From an uncultured Veillonellaceae bacterium (lineage in GTDB: Bacteria; Bacillota; Negativicutes; Veillonellales; Negativicoccaceae), in the NCBI GenBank assembly GCA_945876385.1, contig CAMCNU010000001.1, positions 62,001 to 126,000 of the forward strand: DNA of 64,000 nt. The letters are read 5' to 3'. Each line of letters opens with the position of its first letter. The stretch's first letter is position 1. The notes beneath the pieces were generated by a model. That model had not been told where the DNA came from and searched no databases. It was given only the letters and a program-made list of their open reading frames with translations. Positions 35,690-43,220 of the stretch are shown one piece after another. The position numbers and the translations under genes are program-made.

Positions 35690-36139
35690 TTACGGTATCA
35701 TACCCCACACGAGTACAGATGCCGTCAAAACTGTAACGGTGCACACGCAGTAGCGAGAAGGCAAATCGCAACGAAAGGAGAGGTATCCCCATCTCCTTTC
35801 GTTGCGTGTTTCTTTCTGCTTACTTGATGCTTTGGTGCTAGTGATGAGACAGCCCATTTCACCTGCTCGATAGATGATGATAGGTTTGCTATCGTCAACT
35901 ACTTCAAGCTTGGTAACGGTTTCCCAGTCGTCTCTGATTTTCAGCCAACGCGCTTCCCAAAAGACTTGGCAGACGGCGTAGTGGTCGGGGACGGAGCATT
36001 CGTTGAGGTCCGGGATGGTGTGGATGGTATAGTCACCGTCTCCACCGAAGTAGACAAAACCCGCTTCGTCATGGGTTTCGTATATGAGTCGTGCAATGTC
36101 GCTGTATCCTGCGTAGAAGTCGTTATCTTTGTAATACAT
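35690..36139 (-). CDS. Accessory hypothetical protein, 149 aa
   Basis: Not recognised. The first about 100 residues are acidic and protein-like (MYYKDNDFYAGYSDIARLIY, later VTKLEVVDDSKPIIIYRAGE). AAGGAGG lies 7 nt before the ATG. From about residue 108 the frame crosses a 15-bp perfect hairpin (35767-35806), and the tail reads poorly; a one-base frameshift before it would stop the protein early. So the original product may have been about 105 aa with the hairpin as its 3' end. Composition is AT-richer than the flanks. Confidence 0.6.
   Translation of the reverse strand: MYYKDNDFYAGYSDIARLIYETHDEAGFVYFGGDGDYTIHTIPDLNECSVPDHYAVCQVFWEARWLKIRDDWETVTKLEVVDDSKPIIIYRAGEMGCLITSTKASSKQKETRNERRWGYLSFRCDLPSRYCVCTVTVLTASVLVWGMIP
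35767..35806. repeat. Perfect 15-bp hairpin
   Basis: Arms 35767-35781 and 35792-35806 are fully complementary, loop of 10. A T-rich tail (TGTTTCTTTC) follows on the + strand, none on the minus strand. Confidence 0.9.
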
Positions 36140-36229
36140 GGTTATTCCTCCTTGTTGTAAACCGATATATATTAGTCGTGATTGCCCTAATTGGGCGGGG
36201 AACGTATCATGTTCTCACTCCTTTCTTGA

Positions 36230-36256
36230 CAAACAACGTACTGTGTAGTACGCTTT
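36230..36256 (-). terminator. Terminator of the 36266-36541 gene
   Basis: On the minus strand CGTACT-ACAC-AGTACG is followed by TTGTTTGT, just after the stop. Confidence 0.6.
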
Positions 36257-36265
36257 AAATAAGGG

Positions 36266-36541
36266 TTATTCCCCGATTCTGTTTACTTCGTAGAGAGCTA
36301 AGTAGAACATATGTGTGAAGCTCCACGCGAGAAACAGGAATATGAATTCGCTGTGGGAGTAGTCTATGATAATCATAAGGATTACCACGGATACTCCCAG
36401 AGCAATCACTGTCGCAAGCAGGTATCTGCATGCGTGGTAGAAGCTTGCCAGTTTCAGTATCCACAGGTAGATACAACCGGCGGTAATTGCGAGCGTTTCT
36501 GTCATACTGATTTGTTTTGCTTTTTTCATGTGTTCGTTCAT
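36266..36541 (-). CDS. Small membrane protein, 91 aa
   Basis: Not recognised. Two or three hydrophobic segments (about 16-33, 40-60, 65-83) after a short basic start (MNEHMKKAKQ). GGAGG 9 nt before the ATG. Located between two other minus-strand small genes, each with its own hairpin; the leader shares a 17-18 nt motif with that of the next gene. Likely accessory. Confidence 0.6.
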   Translation of the reverse strand: MNEHMKKAKQISMTETLAITAGCIYLWILKLASFYHACRYLLATVIALGVSVVILMIIIDYSHSEFIFLFLAWSFTHMFYLALYEVNRIGE

Positions 36542-36629
36542 TGTTTGTGACCTCCAATATTGAATATATTGTTATTACCGGGGGAGAAGGAGATATGTGC
36601 TCACTCCTTTCTAAATCTGTCCTTACTCC

Positions 36630-36664
36630 CATATAGATACATAAACGAGTTATGTACCTATATG
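36630..36664. repeat. 15-bp inverted repeat
   Basis: CATATAGATACATAA pairs with TTATGTACCTATATG (one wobble), loop ACGAG; it lies between two minus-strand genes, upstream of the membrane-protein gene. A second small hairpin (GGGC-GAAT-GCCC) sits at 36673-36684 after the next gene's stop. Confidence 0.75.
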
Positions 36665-36690
36665 AAAGCAAGGGCGAATGCCCTCACTTT

Positions 36691-36945
36691 CTATTTCGTG
36701 ATGCGGATGAGTTCTTCCGACATGTAGCAACCGTTACCTCGGTACTTGATGTCGGCGTTACGAATCTTCCGTAGCATCGTGACGAACTTTTCCGAGTCAG
36801 GCTGGCGCACAGCCATTTCCATGCCCTTGTTGTAGAGGTCGTCAGCCTCTGCGACCAATCGTGTTTCTCGGGAGAGTTCCTCGGAAACGAGACCTGCATA
36901 TTTCGTGCGGGTCTTTTTCGATTTTGCCGTGTCGCGTTTTGCCAT
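36691..36945 (-). CDS. Small basic accessory protein, 84 aa
   Basis: Not recognised. MAKRDTAKSKKTRTKYAGLV followed by a helical region (LVAEADDLYNKGMEMAV). A basic N-terminus could bind nucleic acid, but no known fold is seen. The start at 36945 (MAKRD) is a guess; the frame is open to an ATG at 36981, inside a hairpin. It has a promoter (37049-37021) and an attenuator-like hairpin upstream. Confidence 0.55.
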   Translation of the reverse strand: MAKRDTAKSKKTRTKYAGLVSEELSRETRLVAEADDLYNKGMEMAVRQPDSEKFVTMLRKIRNADIKYRGNGCYMSEELIRITK

Positions 36946-36959
36946 GTATGCAGACATTG

Positions 36960-36998
36960 AAAAACAGAAAGAGTAGCACATAGCTAATCTTTCTGTTT
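36960..36998 (-). terminator. Attenuator-like hairpin upstream of the 36945 gene
   Basis: On the minus strand AAACAGAAAGA ... TCTTTCTGTTT, with an inner TAGC/GCTA, then TTTTTC counting the stem end. It lies between the promoter and the gene. Confidence 0.6.
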
Positions 36999-37020
36999 GG
37001 TGTACATGTGAAAAATAAAA

Positions 37021-37049
37021 TATGTAGAACTTGTGTTGTGATTAATCAA
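37021..37049 (-). promoter_or_regulatory. Promoter of the minus-strand accessory cassette
   Basis: On the minus strand TTGATT (37049-37044), 17 nt spacer, TACATA (37026-37021). Expected start near 37014. Confidence 0.5.
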
Positions 37050-37054
37050 AGTAT

Positions 37055-37317
37055 ATGATGAGACTGCCAATCGTCATTCCGGCGGCAGCGGCACTATTTG
37101 TTGTTACACTGTGCGGACATACCGAGGGAATGGTGATTATTGTATGGATAGGCACTGCGGCAGTGCAAGTAAGCGGATGTAAATACACAGGCCAAAATGA
37201 TACAATCAATACAGGTGGGAACGTGGTTACTTTGCTTGTGGTAAGGTGTGACGCCCCGGATGAATGGGAATCCGCAGGCGTTGCGATAAACGGAATCGGG
37301 GGCATAGGAAGAGATAT
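37055..37317 (+). other. Region without a secure gene (37050-37317)
   Basis: The + frame is open over 88 codons (ends at 37321) and reads partly protein-like (CGHTEGMVIIVWIGTAAVQV), while the opposite frame is also open. No ribosome binding site supports either. It may be a fragment of a mobile-element gene; I leave it unassigned. Confidence 0.3.
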
Positions 37318-38187
37318 ATGATAGATGTCGGAGCAGTCATTTTGGCGGCGATTTGTTGGGGGTTGAGCGGTGTCGTCGCGCAACATTTGTTTACCGTGTC
37401 GGCGATGACGGCCGGAGATTTGACAGTGGCGAGGCTATTGTTGTCGGGCGTATTGTTTTGGGTTCCGGCGCTGCTTAGGGGAAAAGTTCATTCATTGGCC
37501 GGCAGCAAAAAGGACTGGTTGTGGCGGATACCGGTGTTCGGTATCGTCGGCATTCTGACGGTGCAGTTTACCTATTTCGCATCCATTTTTCACGGCAATG
37601 CCGCAACGGCTACGGTGTTGCAATACTTGGCGCCGGTCTTGATTGTCTTGTACTTGGCATTGCGGCATCGTCGCTTGCCGAATGCGGTCGAGGCCCTCGG
37701 TGCGTTGCTCGCTGTCGTCGGGGTGGTGCTGATGGTGTCGGGCGGGCGTACGGATCGATTGATTGTACCGTTTGCGGGCGTGGCGTGGGGGCTGGTATCG
37801 GCGTTGAGCTTGGCGTTTTATACATTGTATCCGGCAGAATTGTTGAAAAAAATTCCGGCCTACCAATTGCTTGGTGCCGGAATGTTGTGGGGCGGTGTGT
37901 TCGGGTATTTGACCATGGGGTTTGAGCGGCCGGAGTTGTTTGTGCAACCGCAGGTATGGTGGCCTTTTTTGGTGATTGTCGTTGTCGGAACGGTGATTCC
38001 GTTCTACCTGTATTTGTACGCGCTGCGTTCGCTGTCGCCGACGGCGGTCAGTATTTTCGCGTGCAGTGAGCCGTTTGCCGCGATTGTGTTTTCGGCAGTG
38101 TTCTTGCAAATGCACTTCGGTATCGGCGAGCTGATCGGTGCGTTGGCAGTCGTCTGCGCGATTATTCTGCTGGCGTTACGTCGATAG
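37318..38187 (+). CDS. EamA-family (DMT) transporter
   Basis: 289 aa with about ten membrane segments in two homologous EamA halves. LAAICWGLSGVVAQHLF starts the first half, VAWGLVSALSLAFYTLYP the second. Drug/metabolite export is the family function; substrate unknown. The ATG at 37318 follows AGGAAGAG. Its last 26 bp overlap the end of the opposite-strand aminopeptidase gene. Confidence 0.85.
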   Translation: MIDVGAVILAAICWGLSGVVAQHLFTVSAMTAGDLTVARLLLSGVLFWVPALLRGKVHSLAGSKKDWLWRIPVFGIVGILTVQFTYFASIFHGNAATATVLQYLAPVLIVLYLALRHRRLPNAVEALGALLAVVGVVLMVSGGRTDRLIVPFAGVAWGLVSALSLAFYTLYPAELLKKIPAYQLLGAGMLWGGVFGYLTMGFERPELFVQPQVWWPFLVIVVVGTVIPFYLYLYALRSLSPTAVSIFACSEPFAAIVFSAVFLQMHFGIGELIGALAVVCAIILLALRR

Positions 38188-39430
38188 CGGCGGCCCGCTG
38201 CTGCATCAACTCCGACCAGCGGCCGTTTTGAAAAATCGGTACGGTTTCACCGCTGCGTGTATGGCCGATGATTTGCATGTCGTTACTGCCGACCATAAAG
38301 TCGACGTGTATTTGGGAGCGGTTGATATCTGCGGCAATGAGATCTTCCTCGTTCATCGTTTTGCCGTCAGTAATGCAGGTCGGATAGGCGGCACCCAACG
38401 CCAAATGGCAGGAGGCGTTTTCGTCAATCAGTGTCTCGTAAAACGAGTAGGGGATTTGCGAAATCGGTGAATCGCAGGGAACCAATGCGACCTCGCCCAG
38501 ACGGGAAGCGCCGTCGTCGGCTTGCAACAAGCGTTGTAAGGCTTCGTTTCCTTCCGTAGCGGAGGCCTCGATGACGCGCCCGTCACGGAAGGTGAGGCGG
38601 ATGTCACGGACGACTTGGTTGTATACAACCAGCGGGCGTGTACTGTAGACGGTGCCTTGAATATCGGTCGCGTGCGGTGCGGTGAACACTTCTTCTGTAG
38701 GAATGTTGGCGGCAAAGGGGACGACCCGGCCGCTTTTTTCGTTGCCGCCTTGCCAAATATGAGTCGCCGGCAGACCGACATGCAGGTCGGTACCGTTTTC
38801 GGAATGGTATTGCAGCGATGTCAATTGGAGGTCGTTTAAGACGCGGCGCATGCGGTGCAGTGTTTCCAAATGCCGCTCCCAATGTTGTAGCGGATTTTCA
38901 CGCTGTACGCGGGCGACGGAAAAAATCGCATCCCATAGCGTTTTCAGCGGATTTTCGCTTTCGGGGAAGAGCATTTGTGCCCATGTCGGGGTGGCGACGG
39001 CGGCGACGAGCCATTGGACCTGTGAATTCATAATGGCGTCGGAATAAAATCCGAACGTCTTGTTTTTGGCCTGCTGTAAAGCGGAAATCCGCTGCGGCGA
39101 AACATGTTGAAAATGCGGTGATTGGCAGGACACCAAGGAAATAATCGCGGTGTTTTCATCGATGAGTTCGTGATACTTGGCAATCATGGACGGCGGGAAA
39201 TGACACAGATGCTGTTCGTCCGCATACTGCATACGCGCCGCGGCGTGTGCGGCGGAGCTCCATTCGATGCGGACATCTCCGGCGCCGTATGCGAAGGCTT
39301 CGCGGCATAATATCTCGGTGAATTCCGCGCTGTCGACGGGCGCATTGATGACGACCTTTTGCCCGGGTTGTAAATTGACTCCGTAACGGAGCAAGATTAA
39401 TGCATAATTTTTAGCTAATACAGTATCCAT
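38162..39430 (-). CDS. pepS: M29-family metallo-aminopeptidase (PepS/AmpS)
   Basis: Cytosolic aminopeptidase with two metals. 422 aa. Expected ligands are visible: the NIPTEEVFTAP motif, ALGAAYP, and HVDFMVGSNDM near the end. AAGGAG 6 nt before the ATG. Divergent from comEA; its role is peptide degradation. Gene end overlaps the transporter gene on the other strand. Confidence 0.92.
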   Translation of the reverse strand: MDTVLAKNYALILLRYGVNLQPGQKVVINAPVDSAEFTEILCREAFAYGAGDVRIEWSSAAHAAARMQYADEQHLCHFPPSMIAKYHELIDENTAIISLVSCQSPHFQHVSPQRISALQQAKNKTFGFYSDAIMNSQVQWLVAAVATPTWAQMLFPESENPLKTLWDAIFSVARVQRENPLQHWERHLETLHRMRRVLNDLQLTSLQYHSENGTDLHVGLPATHIWQGGNEKSGRVVPFAANIPTEEVFTAPHATDIQGTVYSTRPLVVYNQVVRDIRLTFRDGRVIEASATEGNEALQRLLQADDGASRLGEVALVPCDSPISQIPYSFYETLIDENASCHLALGAAYPTCITDGKTMNEEDLIAADINRSQIHVDFMVGSNDMQIIGHTRSGETVPIFQNGRWSELMQQRAAAIDVTPAE

Positions 39431-39496
39431 TTTATTCTCCTTTTTCTAAAACTGATATATAATAAACAGGACAGCGATTAACCGGGAGGTGCGAGA

Positions 39497-40027
39497 ATGG
39501 AACGTCGCCATTGGGGCTGGCTGATGGCCGGTGTCATCGGTATTTCATTTATCTATTATAGCGTGTTTTCGCCGGCGGATGAAATGGTACCGATTGCGAC
39601 GCCGCAAGGGGAAACGGATATCGATAGCGTAGCGGTGTATGTATCCGGTGCGGTGGAATGTCCGGGCGTCTATATTTTACCGCAAGGCAGTCGGGTGGCG
39701 GATGCGGTGAAAGCGGCAGGGAATTGGCTGCCGTACGCCGATGCGGAAAGTGTCAATTTGGCACAAAAGGTAAGCGAAGGAGACCATATCTCGGTCGGCT
39801 ACGATTTTGCTCCGCCGGAGTCTGCGCTGGGGATTACCTTGGTCAATTTAAATCGTGCGACGGAAAAAGAGCTGGAGACGCTGCCGGGGGTCGGGCCGGC
39901 GACCGCACGGAAAATCGTTGAGTATCGCACGGAGAACGGATTGTTTGGAGTCACTGAAGATCTCAAAAAAGTGAAAGGTATCGGTGAGGGAAAATTCCAA
40001 AAAATTCGCGCGCATATTACGGTATAG
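39497..40027 (+). CDS. comEA: Competence protein ComEA
   Basis: DNA receptor for uptake. 176 aa: one N-terminal membrane segment (about 7-24), a SLBB domain (about 45-105, VAVYVSGAVECPGVYILP) and two helix-hairpin-helix motifs (LNRATEKELETLPGVGPATA). GGGAGGTG precedes the ATG. Adjacent comEC confirms a competence locus. A possible -10 (TATAAT, 39458-39463) lies upstream without a good -35. Confidence 0.95.
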   Translation: MERRHWGWLMAGVIGISFIYYSVFSPADEMVPIATPQGETDIDSVAVYVSGAVECPGVYILPQGSRVADAVKAAGNWLPYADAESVNLAQKVSEGDHISVGYDFAPPESALGITLVNLNRATEKELETLPGVGPATARKIVEYRTENGLFGVTEDLKKVKGIGEGKFQKIRAHITV

Positions 40028-40059
40028 CCAATTACGGCGCGCTGATCGGGGCGTGTTTA

Positions 40060-42243
40060 TTGGCATTGGGAATCGGGTTGCAAGCAAGCGGCACGCTACC
40101 CGCTTGGAGTTGGGGCGGGTGTGCGGCGGCGGCTTTTGCGTGTCTCGGTTACGGAGTGTGGCGCGGCGACAGGAAATGGTGTGTCGTCGGCGCGGCATTC
40201 CTTTTTTTGTGGGGCGGCGGGATGCGATGTGTGTGGATGGAAGCGCATGAGCGTACGTTGTCACATCATTTGGTCGGCGGCAGCGGCCGATATGTCGGCA
40301 CCGTGATGACCGAGGGAGAGGTGTTCGGGAACGGTACGGAGGGTGTGATGCGCTACGGGGTGGACTTGCGTCAGGTCGCATATGATGACGGTACGACGCG
40401 CCCGGCAAAGGGGAATGTGTACTGGTATACGGCGGATACGGAGCGCGTGTATCGTATCGGGGACTGTGTGCAGATTGACGGTCGCATCGGTGCATTTCAT
40501 TACTATCGCAACCCGGGGAATATTCTTTTGGAGTATCGGCGACGGGCACAGGACACCATCGGGAATTTGTATGAACAAGAGGCGGCGGTGCCGGTTCTCG
40601 TGGGACTCGATCCGTCCTATCGATGGTCGCGGTATATACAGTCCGTGCGGGCACAAATTCATACATTTTTGGATGGGCATATGACGTCGCGCGAAACGGC
40701 GGCGTTGGCGGAATCGTTACTTTTCGGCGGAAACTATCGGCAGTTGCCGGTGGAGGTGGTGAATGATTTTGCCACGACAGGCATGATTCACATATTATCG
40801 GTTTCCGGGTCGCACATTTCGTTGCTTTTCGGTGTGTTGATGGGAGCCGGTGCGATGCTCGGCGTATCGCGCAAGGTCGTGTTTGTCACGGCGGTGGCTG
40901 TGGTCGGCGTGTATGCGGCCTTGGCGGGATGGGTGCCGCCGGTGGTCCGCTCGTTTGTCATGGGGACGGCGGCCATCGGCGCGGTGGTATGGCGTCAACA
41001 GTATGCCGCACCCCATTGGCTGGGATTGGCTGTCGGCGGGATGCTGCTGTATCAGCCGTATGCGATGTATGATGTCAGTTTTCAATTGTCGGTCGGAGCG
41101 ACGGCAGGAATCTTGCTCTTGGCAAGTCCTATCTACCGGTACGGACGGCGATATATTCCGTCTTCTGCGGCCCTGGCGATAGCCGTGACGATATCGGCAC
41201 AGGTGTTGCTCGTGCCATTTTTATTGTATTATTTTCACATGCTACCCGCGTATGCCGTTATCAGCAATTTGACTGTAGGCGTATTGTTGGAGATGGCCAT
41301 TGTCGTCTGTCTGGCCGCCATCATCGGACAGTGGATTCCGCTGGTCGGAGGATATTTGGCGTGGTGGGGCAGCCGATGTATTGAGGCGGCGGTGGTGATA
41401 AACAGCCGGATTGCACATTGGTCGGGGGCAAACTGGTATGGTCGCGGTTGGGAATGGCCGGAAGCGGCTGTCTATTATGTGTTGATTTTCGGCGGCTACA
41501 TGGCATGGCGTGCACAGGGGAAGAACCGTCGAAAGTGGTGGGCGGTATGTGTGTGTGGCGTATTGTGTATGGTTGCGGTATCTTGGGTCAGACAAGATGT
41601 CGATGCCGGAGTTGTCGTACCGGATGCGGGGGCATCACGCGGAGTGATGATTGAACATGCGGGGACTTGTTTGGTATATTATAAAGAGGGAAGTTATGCC
41701 AATTCCCGTACGCGGGAGTTGGCGGAGTTTGTTTCCGCAGCGGAATATTTCGGAGGATTTCGTCCGACAGTATGGATACACGAACCGGCTGTGGAGGACG
41801 CGGTGGCGGGACTGTTGACAGGCGTGCCGATAGCACCGCAGGAGGTGCGTATCTACCCTCCGCGGGCGGAGCATGGCGAAACCGCGTGGCGCTGGGCTGA
41901 CGGTTGGACGGCGGAGTATACAACGGCCGGAATGACACTCCGTAATGACCGCGGGGAGACAGTCGTGGCGGTACCCATGGGAGCACACATGGTGCAGGCA
42001 TCCGTCGGTGCATCTACCTGTCTGGTGCTGACAGATACTCGCCAGCATACACTATACGGAAAGCGGTTGGCGCAAGGAGAACATCCGGCGGCATTGATTA
42101 CTGCGCCGGTACGCACAAGGTATGAAGACAATACGGAAACGGTTTTCACTTGGCTGGAGTTGACGCAATACCGCACGGATATCGACGGTTGTATCGACGG
42201 GACGTATCGGGACGGGAAGTGGAAGATACATACTTATGAATAA
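40060..42243 (+). CDS. comEC: Competence channel ComEC, C-terminal domain without MBL motif
   Basis: Membrane channel for single-stranded DNA during transformation. The N-terminal OB-like part (about 60-150) and the competence domain (LLFGGNYRQ, DFATTGMIHILSVSGSHISL) with ten or so membrane segments are typical. Start uncertain: TTG at 40060 gives 727 aa, but the hydrophobic stretch continues upstream in frame to 40027. Residues from about 515 have the position of the metallo-beta-lactamase domain but lack DVGQGD and HxHxDH-type metal ligands entirely. Overlaps holA by 8 nt. Confidence 0.9.
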   Translation: MALGIGLQASGTLPAWSWGGCAAAAFACLGYGVWRGDRKWCVVGAAFLFLWGGGMRCVWMEAHERTLSHHLVGGSGRYVGTVMTEGEVFGNGTEGVMRYGVDLRQVAYDDGTTRPAKGNVYWYTADTERVYRIGDCVQIDGRIGAFHYYRNPGNILLEYRRRAQDTIGNLYEQEAAVPVLVGLDPSYRWSRYIQSVRAQIHTFLDGHMTSRETAALAESLLFGGNYRQLPVEVVNDFATTGMIHILSVSGSHISLLFGVLMGAGAMLGVSRKVVFVTAVAVVGVYAALAGWVPPVVRSFVMGTAAIGAVVWRQQYAAPHWLGLAVGGMLLYQPYAMYDVSFQLSVGATAGILLLASPIYRYGRRYIPSSAALAIAVTISAQVLLVPFLLYYFHMLPAYAVISNLTVGVLLEMAIVVCLAAIIGQWIPLVGGYLAWWGSRCIEAAVVINSRIAHWSGANWYGRGWEWPEAAVYYVLIFGGYMAWRAQGKNRRKWWAVCVCGVLCMVAVSWVRQDVDAGVVVPDAGASRGVMIEHAGTCLVYYKEGSYANSRTRELAEFVSAAEYFGGFRPTVWIHEPAVEDAVAGLLTGVPIAPQEVRIYPPRAEHGETAWRWADGWTAEYTTAGMTLRNDRGETVVAVPMGAHMVQASVGASTCLVLTDTRQHTLYGKRLAQGEHPAALITAPVRTRYEDNTETVFTWLELTQYRTDIDGCIDGTYRDGKWKIHTYE

Positions 42244-43210
42244 CAAACACACACAGATTCCTGCGGTCGTTTTTTACGGTACGGATATACCGGCACTGTA
42301 TGAGGCGCGCAGGCAATACGTCGCTCCCGATGACACGGCGGATGTGATTCGACTGGAAGGGGCGTCGACGGCGGAAATATTGCGCCAAATTGAGACGATG
42401 GATTTGTTTTCGTCCGCACGGCGGATCGAAGCGGTGAATCCGATTTGCCTGACCGCTTCTTCCGAGGGGGATGCGGAGGAATTCTCGCGCTTGCTCGACA
42501 AGATACAACACTTGCCGCCGGCGACACGATTGTTTATCATCGTGGAAGGTCCCTTGGACCGGCGCAAAAAGAATACAAAGGCGTTGCTCAAGTCGGCCGC
42601 CGTTCATCAGGCGGATTTATTGACCGGGCGGGAACTGATGCAGGCATTCGAGTCGTATTTGCGCTTGCGCAATGCCAAGCTGGACTCGGCGGCACGTGCC
42701 TATGTACAACAAATGACGGAGCGCTGGGAAAATGTTTCCGGCGTTTTTGTCACGACGGAATGCGAAAAATGGCTCCTGCAATCTCCGCACGGTATTGTGC
42801 ATGCTGATGTCGTACGGTCTTCTCTGCCGACGTACATGCAGCATCGCGTATTTGCGTTTTGGGATGATTTTTTGGCAGGGAATTTGGCGGCGGTGTTGCG
42901 GGCCAATGACAAGCTGTTTGACGGCGCCAAGGAAGAGTTGAAAAATGTCGGGTATGTGACGTCACAGTTGCGGCTGTACGTGCAGATTGACGAATGGGAA
43001 CGCAGCGGATTCAGTCCGACGGAAATCGCGGGCAAGCTGGGGATTAAAAGCTCGTGGCGCTGGAATGCATTGGAGCGCGCCCGGAGAGCCATCGGTGCAA
43101 CCAAAGCGCGGGCATTGCTGCTGGCTGTGTATCGATGCCAATATGCCGGGCGGACAGGGGCGGCCGGACAGAGCATGCGGGATATTTGGCTTCGATATAT
43201 CGGTAAATGA
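42236..43210 (+). CDS. holA: DNA polymerase III delta subunit
   Basis: Opens the sliding clamp within the clamp loader. 324 aa, three-domain protein; IPAVVFYGTDIPALYEARR begins domain I, LFIIVEGPLDRRKKNTKALL lies mid-domain, and the helical C-terminal region (DEWERSGFSPTEIAGKLGI) matches the family. Follows comEC directly, as in Bacillus and relatives. Overlap of 8 nt suggests coupling. Confidence 0.92.
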   Translation: MNNKHTQIPAVVFYGTDIPALYEARRQYVAPDDTADVIRLEGASTAEILRQIETMDLFSSARRIEAVNPICLTASSEGDAEEFSRLLDKIQHLPPATRLFIIVEGPLDRRKKNTKALLKSAAVHQADLLTGRELMQAFESYLRLRNAKLDSAARAYVQQMTERWENVSGVFVTTECEKWLLQSPHGIVHADVVRSSLPTYMQHRVFAFWDDFLAGNLAAVLRANDKLFDGAKEELKNVGYVTSQLRLYVQIDEWERSGFSPTEIAGKLGIKSSWRWNALERARRAIGATKARALLLAVYRCQYAGRTGAAGQSMRDIWLRYIGK

Positions 43211-43220
43211 AGGGATTACG

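Noticed and set aside
37055-37321. 88-codon + strand ORF before the EamA gene
   Set aside because: Both strands are open here, there is no ribosome binding site, and the frame runs into the start of the next gene; kept only as an unassigned region.
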